DNA of 64,000 bases from CAVPHV01 sp963821095 (GCA_963821095.1 CAWGCJ010000022.1:124001-188000), one strand, 5' to 3'. Counted from the stretch's first letter, positions 51,201 to 59,754 are shown. Made by a program: numbers and translations. Notes: generated from the sequence alone by a model not told the origin.

Positions 51201-52276
51201 ACATCGCCGATGAAGGTCTGCCCGGTGGCCACGCCGACGCCGACCCCAGGGTCGCCGAGTTCGGCAGCAAACTGCATGGCAGCCCGCAAGGCGCGGGCGG
51301 CGTCGTCCTCGTGGGCATGCTGTGCTCCTCCCCACGTGCCCGCCATGGTCAGCCCGGCTTCGTCGAGCAGCGTCACGCTCACCGCACCGTCGAACTGACG
51401 CACCGCAGCATGGAAGAGGGATGTGACCCGCTGCAGGCGGGAAAGGGCGCCTTTGGCGGCTGCCTCGAGATCGGGCACCTTGACGAAGACCGACGTGGCG
51501 CGGCGCAGTTCGGCGAAGTGACCGGTCATTCCGGCTCGAGCTCGAGCGGCGACGATTTCGGGTACGAACTGTTCGAGCATCTCTGGCTTGGGCGCCGGAT
51601 GACGGCGCGCCGGGGGTGCTTCGAGCGCATCAACGTTCTCGACTTTGACCATGCCCTTGGTGCTCGCGGGTCCGGTCAACCCGGCTCCTGCGATGGCGAC
51701 GACCTCCGGAGAAGCGATGACATCTCCGGGGCGTGCTACGTCGAGCGCAGCAGAGATCTGACGCAACGGATCTCCGCCGACCGGTGCGAACCAGCGGTGA
51801 GGCCCTCCCACCAAGGGAAGCCAGAGCGATCCGGCGCCAACCCCGGCTCTGAGCCGCAGCCGGTACCCATCGAAGAGTTCTTCACCGGCGACGTCCAATT
51901 GGATCCGCAGGCCGCAGGCCACGGCGCGGCGAGTTGCGTCGGGGAGATCGAGGGCACGTTCCACCGGCCAGATGGCGAGCAAACCATCTCCAGCCACGTG
52001 CACGATCTCGCCCCCGTAGGCGGTGACCAAGCTTTCGAGCGATCCGAAGATCCCTTGAAGAACCGTTGAGAGCTCGTCGGCTCCCTCGGCATGCATCGTG
52101 TCGAGTCGCTCGGTCAGTGCCGTCCAGCCGGCGATGTCGGCAACCAGGGCTGCCCCGTCGACGACGGTCTCTTCTGCCGTCTCGGGAGTGGCGGTTAGCG
52201 CCTCCAGGCGTCGCTGAGCGTGCGGCGGAACATAGGTGCCCAGGAAGGCGAGGGCGGCACGGTCGGGGGCTTCCAC
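48284..52276 (-). CDS. Soluble-adenylyl-cyclase-like protein: two cyclase domains, AAA ATPase, TPR
   Basis: The 1330-aa protein has two class III cyclase-type domains (about 38-215 and 255-420), an AAA/STAND ATPase (P-loop EGDAGIGKSTL near 465, Walker B LLLVMEDAHWYD) and a long TPR/helical C-terminus. The first cyclase domain keeps the metal Asp47 (DIAGWT) and Asp97 (AGDG) but lacks the Asn-Arg. The second has lost the metal site but keeps LGKPANLAARL (near 375). Together they could form one composite active site, as in mammalian soluble adenylyl cyclase. It probably makes cAMP in response to a signal on the ATPase/TPR module. It overlaps the 3' end of the cyclase-like membrane gene by 16 bases. 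Confidence 0.82.
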   Translation of the reverse strand: MEAPDRAALAFLGTYVPPHAQRRLEALTATPETAEETVVDGAALVADIAGWTALTERLDTMHAEGADELSTVLQGIFGSLESLVTAYGGEIVHVAGDGLLAIWPVERALDLPDATRRAVACGLRIQLDVAGEELFDGYRLRLRAGVGAGSLWLPLVGGPHRWFAPVGGDPLRQISAALDVARPGDVIASPEVVAIAGAGLTGPASTKGMVKVENVDALEAPPARRHPAPKPEMLEQFVPEIVAARARAGMTGHFAELRRATSVFVKVPDLEAAAKGALSRLQRVTSLFHAAVRQFDGAVSVTLLDEAGLTMAGTWGGAQHAHEDDAARALRAAMQFAAELGDPGVGVGVATGQTFIGDVGSRDVRRFTLLGKPANLAARLAGSDSPAQIRCDAETMTAARHAIAFEEQAAVFFKGITEATRAFRPVAPLEAAHGEDSSMVGRLDERRVLDGLLQDLIAGGGATVLVEGDAGIGKSTLVRDLVDRSESLPIRRLVLRGLSLDRSTPYHPWRAVFQILAGSTEIDHTLRGHLDPADLEYRGLVAEVLPVPGEVPPQVLSMLPQDRAALTRRVLSRLFASLVGNAPLLLVMEDAHWYDTATWALAEEVIDRCPNTLAVLATRGPGASPEPAEIRLRDRAIALRLQPLTEDETVALACRRLDVASIPRELGELIHQRTEGNPLFTDSLIRSFQDAGVIEIIGATRDVNVDHAALELIGLPSNVTAVLASRIDRLPLAHQTTLKAASVIGRYFTVAEVAAIHPDTPSPAIIKDHLEVAISEGLISANDLAADAGYRFSHVLMVEAAHGLLPVGTRQAMHAALAGYLDSYEDADPAVLAHHWAEADYTDAAICAYDRAGAAAFVTGSYREVVAVLEKAELLEASAPPSVDKARRLLTLGSAKLRLGEVRGAQNDLMAATANAAMPLPRSRWRLTLGLLWQVVRQFAHRLLPVSARLRDTRSAERIAIGSEALFNVVSTAYGLQEPTILAYAGLRATNEAERIAATPTLAHGYAYLAFATGILGRRSWADRYYQRAVAAATEAQSPAALADIALFHATLQVTVGNWDAADIAARDAEQQYVRLGNRRDHARSLAVHAYGLQRSGQFDRALDRYGALAALEVEDDVTAMWERIGTSKLLLRTGRLTEAIGVMTSITHRAEEVGETPTILSRLGFSSMALWQEGRLDAAVDTALEGLDLMEQNESTVVVAASDGFCETTRTLLEASRQTEDTEINRAFRRAVRSTRKVSRRIPIVVPFATMSAAVVRARAGKTRRARHGFQKALRRAEELNMPYDVALILLEQGRSLGDQDALRRAERQFSELGAVEDARLAAESQAVR

Positions 52277-52281
52277 GTTGC

Positions 52282-53514
52282 TCAGGTGCGGTTCGAGACG
52301 GCTACCGAACGTTCGAAGACGTGTTGGCCCACGGTACGTTTGCCATCATCCTCGAACCAGTCGAGGCTTTCGGGAATGCGGAATGGCTCTCGTGCGCCGC
52401 CGCGCTGCCATTCCAGGAGGTGGTTCATCAAACCCATCGATGCGCTGCGCATCACCCGTGACCGACGATCAAATCTCTCGAGCATGGTGCGGTCGAACCA
52501 ACCGAAGCCGCGAACGAGGGTCTTCACGACGTAGTCGTTGATCGGTCGTTTCGGGACCCCGAGCCCGTCGGCCACGTGGGGCGGCAAGAACAGTCGCATC
52601 AGGGCAGCGGGAACCCCGGGCAGGGTCTTGCGATCGAGCGCCTGCAAGAGCGGCCCCGTCATTTCTCTGCCCTTGGTCCACCGGGGATCTGACGGAGGCA
52701 CGTCTGCGCCCAACACCTGATCGGCTTGGATGGCGCGGGTGAGCTGCTCGGCCTGGTCGAAGGTGTTCGGGACCAACTCGGGAACCACACCCATGATCCT
52801 CCCCACCTCGCGCCAAGCCGCCAGATAAGACGTCTTCTCGTCCGGGGTGGTGGTGATCCCCATCCGGTCGAGCCCATTGATCACGATGTAGCAGAACGTC
52901 ATCAAGGTGGCAGCCATGTCCTCCTGGTTGATGGGAACGCCCAACTGCTCGGTGTCCCAGGGGCGGTTGGGTCGATGGACGATGAGGTGGCGGATCGCTG
53001 CGTGCATCAGTCGGGTCTTCTCGGCCGAGCGCGCCCCGATGCCGTCTGGTTTCAAGCCACCGGGTTGCATCACGTCAACGATGATCTGGGCCGTTTCGAT
53101 GAGGCGCCGGTCCGGCATCTTGGTGAGATAGTCGGTCTGCCGCAGTACCTGTACCCCGTTGGCGGCGGCGTAGGCGGCGGGCAGGCTGTAGCACCCGAGG
53201 ATCAGCATGATCTCAGGACCGTGCTCGGCGAAGACGGCTTGTCCGGCTTCCACGGTCGATGCGAACGCCTGTGGATCGGGGGCGAGACCCGCGTCCACAG
53301 CCGATTGCCTTTCGGCGAGGAGGAAAGCCTGGGCTTCTATGCCGGCCTCGCTCTCGCCCACCCATTCAGTGTCGAGTAGCGCCTGCATCAACTGGCCGAC
53401 GCCCTCGTGTCCGTGCCGATCGAAGAGTTCGGTGATCAGTTCGTCGGCCGGTTGATCCCCCACGTGCCGCCACTCGCGGAGTTCCTCTCGCGTCGGCACC
53501 CATTGATCTTCCAC
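52282..53514 (-). CDS. MpaB/DUF2236 oxygenase-like protein (Lcp-related)
   Basis: The 410-aa protein matches the family that includes the haem-binding latex-clearing protein and MpaB. The signature parts are RSAEKTRLMHAAIRHLIV and GVPINQEDMAATLMTFCYIVINGLDRMGI. Such proteins act as haem oxygenases or have unknown roles. GTG 53514 is preferred: AGGAG lies about 6 bases upstream, while ATG 53562 has no ribosome-binding site. It lies 5 bases upstream of the sAC-like gene, in the same direction, so the two are probably cotranscribed. Confidence 0.75.
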   Translation of the reverse strand: MEDQWVPTREELREWRHVGDQPADELITELFDRHGHEGVGQLMQALLDTEWVGESEAGIEAQAFLLAERQSAVDAGLAPDPQAFASTVEAGQAVFAEHGPEIMLILGCYSLPAAYAAANGVQVLRQTDYLTKMPDRRLIETAQIIVDVMQPGGLKPDGIGARSAEKTRLMHAAIRHLIVHRPNRPWDTEQLGVPINQEDMAATLMTFCYIVINGLDRMGITTTPDEKTSYLAAWREVGRIMGVVPELVPNTFDQAEQLTRAIQADQVLGADVPPSDPRWTKGREMTGPLLQALDRKTLPGVPAALMRLFLPPHVADGLGVPKRPINDYVVKTLVRGFGWFDRTMLERFDRRSRVMRSASMGLMNHLLEWQRGGAREPFRIPESLDWFEDDGKRTVGQHVFERSVAVSNRT

Positions 53515-53650
53515 GCACGCTCCTATTTCCCTCGCCTGCCTGGTGATCCTATCGATCGACATAGGGCGTCGCGGGGTGAATCCACCGCCGGGGCAGTGTG
53601 TGAGGCCGCGGTCGGGTAGCGTGCGGGGGTCGTTCGAGGAAGGAGCCGCG

Positions 53651-54946
53651 GTGGATGTCAAGGCTATGGCCGGCCTCTCACGAGGCGACCTCGAGGCACA
53701 ACAAAGCAGTGCCCTGAGTGAACTGGTTGCCCGGCTGCGGACGGTTGATAGTCCCTATTGGGATGCCAAGTTGCGGGACGTCGGTCCGATCGAATCGATC
53801 GAGGAGATCGCGTCGCTTCCTTTCACCGTCAAGAAGGAGTTCCGCGACACCTACCCGAGTGGGATGCTGGCCGTTCCGATGGGTGATGTCGTGCGCGTTC
53901 ACGCTTCGTCGGGAACGTCGGGGAAGCCGACCATCGTCGCCTATGCCGCCTCCGATGTCGCCATGTTTGCCGAGGTCAATGCGCGGTCGCTGGCGCTGGC
54001 CGGGGCGACGGCCGAGAGCATCGTTCACGTCGCCTACGGCTACGGCTTGTTCACCGGCGGTCTGGGCCTGCACTACGGGGTGGAAGCGCTGGGGGCGACG
54101 GCGGTGCCTGCCTCCGGCGGCAACCCGGGGTTTCAGGTTGGGTTGCTTGCCGACCTCGGTGCCGACGGCCTGGCGGCGACCCCGTCGTACGCACTGCTCC
54201 TCGCCGAGCGAGCGGCTGCCGAGGGCTTGTTGGAGCGGATTGCCCTGCGCTGGGGGATCCACGGCGCCGAGCCCTGGTCCGAGGGTTTGCGCCGCAAGAT
54301 CGAGGACGCCTGGGGTGGCGACTACACCGCGTGCGACATCTACGGCCTTTCCGAGATCATTGGGCCCGGGGTCGCCTCCGAGTGGGCCGAAGCGAAGGGC
54401 GGGCTTGTCGTCTTCGAAGACCACTTCTACCCGGAGATCCTCGATCCCTTCACCCAAGAACCGGTGGAAGATGGCGCGCTGGGTGAGTTGGTGCTGACGA
54501 CGTTGACCAAACAGGCTCAGCCGGTGATCCGCTACAGGACCGGCGACATCACCCGCTTTCTCCCCGATGACTATGGGTTGGCGTTCCGCCGGATCGATCG
54601 CCTGCAAGGGCGGGCCGATGACATGCTCATCATCCGGGGGATCAACGTCTACCCGCGTGAGATCGAGACGGTGCTGCTGGCCGATCCCGATCTGTCCGGG
54701 CAGTTCGCCATCATCGTCGATCGCCGCGGCACCCTCGACGAGGTCGAGGCAAGGGTTGAGTTGATCTCCTTGGACCGGACTCCCCGCCGTGAGGAGATCG
54801 CCCGGCGGCTCCAGGCACAACTGATGGAGGTGATCAGGCTGCGGGTTACCGTCGATGTGCGTGATCCCGGCGGGGTTCCCCGCCAGGAGATCGGCAAGGC
54901 GAAGCGGGTCTTCGAACGCACCGGCCCTGAGGATCCGCTTGGATAG
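53651..54946 (+). CDS. Phenylacetate-CoA ligase-like adenylate-forming enzyme
   Basis: The 431-aa protein is a PaaK-type ligase: VRVHASSGTSGKPTIVAY (ATP-binding loop), GIHGAEPWSEGLRRKIEDAW, DIYGLSEIIGPGVASEW, then VIRYRTGDITRF and DDMLIIRGINVYPREIE, with a C-terminal subdomain ending in a Lys-bearing GKAKRVF. It activates an aromatic or related acid to its CoA thioester in the cytoplasm. GTG 53651 follows GGAAGGAG. The ABC importer genes follow about 120 bases downstream and may bring in the acid. Confidence 0.88.
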   Translation: MDVKAMAGLSRGDLEAQQSSALSELVARLRTVDSPYWDAKLRDVGPIESIEEIASLPFTVKKEFRDTYPSGMLAVPMGDVVRVHASSGTSGKPTIVAYAASDVAMFAEVNARSLALAGATAESIVHVAYGYGLFTGGLGLHYGVEALGATAVPASGGNPGFQVGLLADLGADGLAATPSYALLLAERAAAEGLLERIALRWGIHGAEPWSEGLRRKIEDAWGGDYTACDIYGLSEIIGPGVASEWAEAKGGLVVFEDHFYPEILDPFTQEPVEDGALGELVLTTLTKQAQPVIRYRTGDITRFLPDDYGLAFRRIDRLQGRADDMLIIRGINVYPREIETVLLADPDLSGQFAIIVDRRGTLDEVEARVELISLDRTPRREEIARRLQAQLMEVIRLRVTVDVRDPGGVPRQEIGKAKRVFERTGPEDPLG

Positions 54947-55067
54947 ATCGCCTACGACAGCGCCGGGAACGGCGTAACGTATGGTTTGCCCCGGTCCGCT
55001 ACTCCGGGGTACCAACCGGAGCAAGACACCAGACGACGCGCGCGTGCCGTCTGTATGGAGGAGAACC

Positions 55068-56081
55068 ATGACCAACCGCTGGTCTCGATTTGTGCTGCTG
55101 CTCGTTGCCGTCGCGTTGATGGCAGCAGCCTGCGGCGACGACGACTCGAGCGAAACCACGACCACGGCGACGACGTCGACAACGTCGGATGCGCCGACGA
55201 CCAGTGCGGTAGAAGACGCTGCGCTGGAGACGACCACGATGACCGCAGGTGCCCTGCCGTTGGTGGACTTTGCCCCGCTGTTCTACGCCGCGGCGATGGG
55301 CTACTTCGAGGCGGAGGGTCTCGATGTGACGGTTGAGGTCGTGCAATCTGGCCCCGTCGCCGCTCAGCTCCTGTTGGCCGGCGACATCGATGCCAGCTTC
55401 ATCAACTGGTTGTCCTTCTCCGCTGCGGTGAGCAACGATGCCCCGCTGGTCGTAGTGGCCAACGGCACCGACCTCGCCGACGGCCAAGGCGGTGTCTTCG
55501 TGACGGCCGACTCGCCGCTCACTTCGCTCGAGGATCTTGATGGCAAGTCGGTGGCGACGAACAGCATCGGCAACGTCGGCGATATCACCATCGAGGCGTT
55601 GATCGCCGACCAAGGTCTCGATGTGGAGATCGACTACGTCGAGGTCGCCTTCCCCGAGATCATCCCGGCGATCGAGAGCGGGTCGGTTGATGCCGGCTTC
55701 TTGACAGAGCCGTTCACCACCTTCGCCGAGGTGTCCGGTCTGCGATCGATCGCGGATCCCTATACGGGTTCTGCCCAGAACCTCCCGATCGCCGGCTACA
55801 TGTCGACGGCACAGTTCGCCGCAGAGAACCCGAACACGACGGCCGCCTTCCGGCGGGCGATCGAGGCAGCAACGGCCGATCTGCTGGCCGATGAAGGGGC
55901 TCTCCGTGCGTTCATTCCGGTGTACTCGGCCGTGCCTGAGGAAGCGGCGCAGGCCTTGATCCTTCCGCTGTATCAAACGACGCTTACGGTCGAGGACATT
56001 CAGCGCCCGGCCGATCTGATGTTCGACCTGGGCTATCTCGATGAGCCGCTCGACATGACGCTGTTCGTGATCAACGGCTGA
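55068..56081 (+). CDS. NMT1/SsuA-type ABC substrate-binding lipoprotein
   Basis: The 337-aa protein has a lipobox with Cys22 (LMAAAC), an acidic Thr-rich linker and a type II binding fold with LVDFAPLFYAAAMGYFEAEGLDVTVEVVQSG, DASFINWLSF and DLDGKSVATNSIGNVGDI. This is the NitT/TauT-family build (nitrate, sulfonate, thiamine precursor or aromatic acid). ATG 55068 follows GGAGGAG. The permease gene shares a base with its stop. The ligand is unknown, but the upstream acyl-CoA ligase makes an organic acid plausible. Confidence 0.88.
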   Translation: MTNRWSRFVLLLVAVALMAAACGDDDSSETTTTATTSTTSDAPTTSAVEDAALETTTMTAGALPLVDFAPLFYAAAMGYFEAEGLDVTVEVVQSGPVAAQLLLAGDIDASFINWLSFSAAVSNDAPLVVVANGTDLADGQGGVFVTADSPLTSLEDLDGKSVATNSIGNVGDITIEALIADQGLDVEIDYVEVAFPEIIPAIESGSVDAGFLTEPFTTFAEVSGLRSIADPYTGSAQNLPIAGYMSTAQFAAENPNTTAAFRRAIEAATADLLADEGALRAFIPVYSAVPEEAAQALILPLYQTTLTVEDIQRPADLMFDLGYLDEPLDMTLFVING

Positions 56082-56881
56082 TGACGACGTCGGTTCGCAC
56101 GACTCCGATCCCTCGTGTCACTGCGGTGACGCGGGGGATTGTTGGGTCTGTGGTCTTTGTCGTGCTGCTCGAGGCGGCGGTGCGGACTGGCTTGATCGGT
56201 TCGGCGTCGTTGCCGTTGCCGAGCGAAGTGTTGGCGCGGACGCTCGAGATGTTGGTCGACCCGGCGGTGTTGACCGAGGTGCTGGCCACGATGAAATCGT
56301 GGGGCCTTGGCCTTCTCGTGGCCGGAGTGATCGGCGTCGGGATGGGGATGGCGCTGGGGTCCTGGCGACTCCTGGCGCGTCTGTCGCGTGGCCCCGTTGA
56401 GTTGCTCCGTCCGCTACCGGCGGTAGCCATCGCACCGCTACTGCTCAGCCTGTTGGGTCGGGGCGTGGTGAGTCGGTCGCTCGCCGTGGCCTACGCCGCG
56501 TTGTGGCCGATCCTGTTCAACACGATCTATGGAATGCGGTCCGTCGATCCTGTGGCGAAGGAGACGGCGCGCTCGTTTGGGCTCAGCTCATTCGGCGTGC
56601 TCACCCGGGTCACGATCCCCACGATGTCGCCGTTCGTGTTCACGGGCGTTCGGGTGGCTTCGGCCATTGCGCTGATCGTTGCCGTCAGCGTTGAGTTCCT
56701 GCTGCCCGGCGGTGACGATCGTGGCCTCGGTGGGATCGTCGTCGAGGCCCAAGCGGGGGGAGACCTGCTGACGATGTACGCCACGGTGGTGATCGCCGGA
56801 CTCCTCGGCCTCGTCACCAACGCGGTGTTGGTCGCCATCGAGCGCCGGGTGTTTGGCTGGCGCAGAGGTCTTGCCCAATGA
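56081..56881 (+). CDS. NitT/TauT-type ABC permease, first
   Basis: The 266-aa permease has six helices and the EAA-like coupling loop around GMRSVDPVAKETARSFGLSSFGVLTRVTIP. It is cotranslated with the binding protein (TGATG) and with the second permease (ATGA). Together with the second permease it probably forms a heterodimer, whereas most NitT systems use one permease gene. Confidence 0.9.
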   Translation: MTTSVRTTPIPRVTAVTRGIVGSVVFVVLLEAAVRTGLIGSASLPLPSEVLARTLEMLVDPAVLTEVLATMKSWGLGLLVAGVIGVGMGMALGSWRLLARLSRGPVELLRPLPAVAIAPLLLSLLGRGVVSRSLAVAYAALWPILFNTIYGMRSVDPVAKETARSFGLSSFGVLTRVTIPTMSPFVFTGVRVASAIALIVAVSVEFLLPGGDDRGLGGIVVEAQAGGDLLTMYATVVIAGLLGLVTNAVLVAIERRVFGWRRGLAQ

Positions 56882-57714
56882 CGGCAGTTGCCCCGACAAC
56901 GACGCGGCCAGGGAGCGAGTCGTGGTGGGCGCGTGCCGCCGTGTGGGTGCTGCCGATTCTCGGGATGGTCGTGGTCTGGCACTTCATCACCACGGGGCTT
57001 GATTCGATCTTCTTCCCAACCCCGGCGACGATTTGGGAGGTGCTGCGGGACGACTACTTCTCGGGCCCGGCAAGCCGACTGTTCCTGGGTGAGGTGGTGT
57101 TCGACGATCTGCTGCCGAGCCTGTGGCGGTTCGCGCTCGGTTGGGGATTTGCCGTGGTCTCCGGCATCCTGTGGGGTCTGCTGTTCGGCCTGCGGCCCGG
57201 CTGGCGGGCATGGGTGGAGCCGCTGTTGGAGTTCGGCCGGGCGATCCCTCCGCCGCTCGTGCTCGGTATCGTCTTCGTCACCTTCGGGGCGGGCGACCTG
57301 CCCAAGGCGGCGCTGATTGCCTTCGGCGCAGTGTGGCCGGTGCTGTTCAACACGATTGACGGGGTGATGTCGGTGAGTGAGGTGCGGATCGCATCCGGGC
57401 GCACGTTCGGCTGGGGCCGGCGCGAACGGATCGTGCGCATCATCGTGCCCGATGCCGGCTCGTCGATCTTTGCCGGGGTTCGGGTCAGCCTGGGGATCGG
57501 GCTGATCCTGATGGTGCTCACCGAGTTCGTCGGGGCGACCAACGGCCTCGGCTACACCATCGTCCGGGCGCAACGCGGGTTTGACTTTGCCGCGATGTGG
57601 GCGGCCTTGGTGGTGCTGGCGGTGGTGGGACTACTGCTCAACTCGCTGCTGGTTCTGCTCGAAGCGCGTCTGCTCGGCTGGCGTGCGACGAACGCGAGGG
57701 GGTTGGATGCCTGA
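56878..57714 (+). CDS. NitT/TauT-type ABC permease, second
   Basis: This 278-aa permease has the same fold, with VMSVSEVRIASGRTFGWGRRERIVRIIVP as the coupling loop. Sequence identity to the first permease is clearly below that of a recent duplication. It overlaps both neighbours, so the four genes are translated as one unit. Confidence 0.9.
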   Translation: MTAVAPTTTRPGSESWWARAAVWVLPILGMVVVWHFITTGLDSIFFPTPATIWEVLRDDYFSGPASRLFLGEVVFDDLLPSLWRFALGWGFAVVSGILWGLLFGLRPGWRAWVEPLLEFGRAIPPPLVLGIVFVTFGAGDLPKAALIAFGAVWPVLFNTIDGVMSVSEVRIASGRTFGWGRRERIVRIIVPDAGSSIFAGVRVSLGIGLILMVLTEFVGATNGLGYTIVRAQRGFDFAAMWAALVVLAVVGLLLNSLLVLLEARLLGWRATNARGLDA

Positions 57715-58483
57715 CCCGCTGCTGCAGGTCGAGGATGTCACCCACCGCTACGGCGATGCGGCGCGGGACGTCGTTGAGGGCGTCGGCTTCTCGGTCGCGG
57801 AGGGTGAGGTGGTGACGATCGTCGGACCCTCGGGCTGCGGCAAGAGCACGATGCTGCGGATCGTTGCGGGTCTGCTCCAGCCGACGGCCGGCTCCGTGGT
57901 GTTTGAGGGGGAGCGAATCGAACGTACTCCGGATGGCCTGGCGATGGTGTTCCAGGACTACAGCCGGTCGCTGTTCCCGTGGTTGCGGGTTCGCCAGAAC
58001 GTCGAGGCGCCGCTGTGGGGAAAGACCTCGAAGCAGGAGCGAACCGACCGGGCGTCCCAAGCACTGGCCGATGTCGGTCTGGCCGAGTACGCCGATGAAT
58101 ACGCCTGGGAGTTGTCGGGCGGCATGCAACAGCGGGTCGCGATCGCCCGAGCTTTGGCGAGCCACCCCCAGCTGCTGCTGATGGACGAACCGTTTGCCTC
58201 GGTGGATGCGCAGACCCGGGCCGAGTTGGAGGACCTGGTGCTGGATCTACACCGCCGGATCGGAGTAACGGTGCTGCTGGTGACTCACGACATCGACGAG
58301 GCGATCTACCTGGCGGATCGGGTCATCGTGCTGTCGCACGCCCCGGGCCGGGTAGTCGAGACCGTCGACGTCGGCCTGGCGCGACCCCGGGACCAATTGG
58401 AGACGAAGGCGTCACCGCAGTTCGTTGCGATGCGTTCCGAGCTGCTGCGTCGTCTGGTTCGCCCAATGAACGGCGAGTCGTAG
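57707..58483 (+). CDS. NitT/TauT-type ABC ATPase
   Basis: The 258-aa ATPase has Walker A GPSGCGKS, FQDYSRSLFPWLRVRQNV, signature LSGGMQQR, Walker B LLLMDEPFASVD and the switch His in THDIDEA, typical of SsuB/TauB. It completes the importer. ATG 57707 overlaps the permease stop by eight bases. Confidence 0.93.
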   Translation: MPDPLLQVEDVTHRYGDAARDVVEGVGFSVAEGEVVTIVGPSGCGKSTMLRIVAGLLQPTAGSVVFEGERIERTPDGLAMVFQDYSRSLFPWLRVRQNVEAPLWGKTSKQERTDRASQALADVGLAEYADEYAWELSGGMQQRVAIARALASHPQLLLMDEPFASVDAQTRAELEDLVLDLHRRIGVTVLLVTHDIDEAIYLADRVIVLSHAPGRVVETVDVGLARPRDQLETKASPQFVAMRSELLRRLVRPMNGES

Positions 58484-58564
58484 GCGTCGCGCGATGAGTC
58501 GGGGATCTGGGGACAGGGGCCGCCGGAAACGACAACGGTCACGAGTCCGTCGCCCTTGTGACGA

Positions 58565-58993
58565 CTAGCGCGACTCGAGTCGGATGATCGGAATGGGCCG
58601 GGTCAAGACCTTGGCGTAGTTGGCGTACATGGACGAGGCGGCGACAGCCTCAGCCCAGACTCGATCGTGGTCGGAGCCGCTCAATTCAACGGCGGTGACG
58701 TCGTGCCAGGCGCCGTCCCAGCGGGCACGGGCGTCGGGGTTGGCTCGCAGGTTCTTTACCCAGGCCGGATCGGCGTCCATGCCGGCGTTGGTGCCAACGA
58801 TGGCCGGTGCACCCTCGTCCTCGATGTAGAAAATGAGGACTTGTCGATCCTGTCCGGATTTGTGTCCGATGGCAACCAGCTCCAGGACGGGAATCCCCGA
58901 GACCTTCCGTCCCATGCGGCCACCGGACAGGTTCCACATCAGTTTGTGTGCCCGCCACTGGACGCGCATCTTCCTACGGTCGGGTTGTTCCAT
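58565..58993 (-). CDS. Deazaflavin (F420)-dependent nitroreductase-family protein
   Basis: The 142-aa protein belongs to the Ddn family (split beta-barrel, F420-binding): NLSGGRMGRKVSGIPVLELVAIGHKSGQDRQVLIFYIEDEGAPAIVGTNAGMDADPAWVKNLRANP is the family core in shorter blocks. It reduces quinones, nitro groups or other substrates with F420H2. ATG 58993 is the likely start; the frame continues upstream to 59131 without family match. It links to cofD/cofE in the same window. Confidence 0.88.
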   Translation of the reverse strand: MEQPDRRKMRVQWRAHKLMWNLSGGRMGRKVSGIPVLELVAIGHKSGQDRQVLIFYIEDEGAPAIVGTNAGMDADPAWVKNLRANPDARARWDGAWHDVTAVELSGSDHDRVWAEAVAASSMYANYAKVLTRPIPIIRLESR

Positions 58994-59212
58994 CCGGCGC
59001 ACCCACTTCAGAGCGTCTGCCCACGATAGGCGGGGCCCGGCTGTTGCGACGGGCGAGGTTGGTTGCCCGGCCGCCGCGATCCTCGATGTGCCCCAGTGGT
59101 CGCGTAGGGTTTCCTGTAGCCCCAGCAGCATTGGCGCCAGGGAGCGGCGGAGGACTCTGAGGAGGAGATCATTGCAAGGGGCCGGAGACGAAGCGGGGGT
59201 GCGACCGTTCCT

Positions 59213-59350
59213 ATGCCGTTCTCGCCAGTGTCTGCGAGGGGGGGCGGTGAGGTCGCGGCCGACCTGCAGAGACCGAGTCGTGACGGTGGAAGGGCCGCGC
59301 TGATGGCAGTCGTCGTTGTCACCGCGGCGCTCGTGGGAGTGGCGTCGTGA
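59213..59350 (+). CDS. Possible 45-aa single-pass membrane peptide before cytochrome gene
   Basis: ATG 59213 opens a 45-codon frame whose last third is a membrane helix (ALMAVVVVTAALVGVAS) and whose stop overlaps the cytochrome start as GTGA. The tight overlap and helix suggest a real small gene translated together with the cytochrome. No ribosome-binding site is obvious, and no family is recognised. Confidence 0.35.
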   Translation: MPFSPVSARGGGEVAADLQRPSRDGGRAALMAVVVVTAALVGVAS

Positions 59351-59754
59351 TCTGGAAGCGCGGATTCTTGATCCTGGCGACGGTGGTCGTCATCTTGACC
59401 GGAGCTGCGTGTTCAGATTCTGGTGATGCCGACGATGGCTCGGGCATCCCCGTTCAGGACCCGGGCTTGGTCGCCACTGGCGACGCGCTCTCCCGAGCCA
59501 ACTGCGCTTCATGCCACGGCGCCGATCTGCGGGGGACCGACCAGGGACCGTCACATCTGTCGGTGGTGTACGAACCTGGTCACCACGGCGACGCTGCGTT
59601 CTTGCTGGCTGCACGCAACGGAGCCCAGCAGCACCACTGGCGGTTCGGCAATATGGAACCGGTCCCCGGGCTGAGTGATGAAGACATCGCCGCGATAGTT
59701 GCCTTCGTGCGGGAGAACCAGCGGACTCAAGGCTTTGAGCCGTATCCGCCCTGA
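59347..59754 (+). CDS. c-type cytochrome lipoprotein
   Basis: The 135-aa protein has a signal with a lipobox Cys22 (LTGAAC), a single haem-binding motif Cys53-Ala-Ser-Cys56-His57 and the axial Met103 in GNMEPVPGLSDEDIAAIVAFVREN, the class I cytochrome c layout. A His-rich stretch (HHGDAAF, QQHHWRF) lies between. It should carry electrons on the outer face of the membrane. GTG 59347 is the start. Confidence 0.88.
   Translation: MIWKRGFLILATVVVILTGAACSDSGDADDGSGIPVQDPGLVATGDALSRANCASCHGADLRGTDQGPSHLSVVYEPGHHGDAAFLLAARNGAQQHHWRFGNMEPVPGLSDEDIAAIVAFVRENQRTQGFEPYPP

Noticed and set aside
53678..55237. 519-codon minus-strand frame over the PaaK-like gene
   Set aside because: Antisense shadow; the plus-strand protein shows full ligase motifs.
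58571..58582. 12-bp palindrome CGACTCGAGTCG
   Set aside because: Lies in the last codons of the Ddn-like gene and has no partner copies; treated as coding chance.
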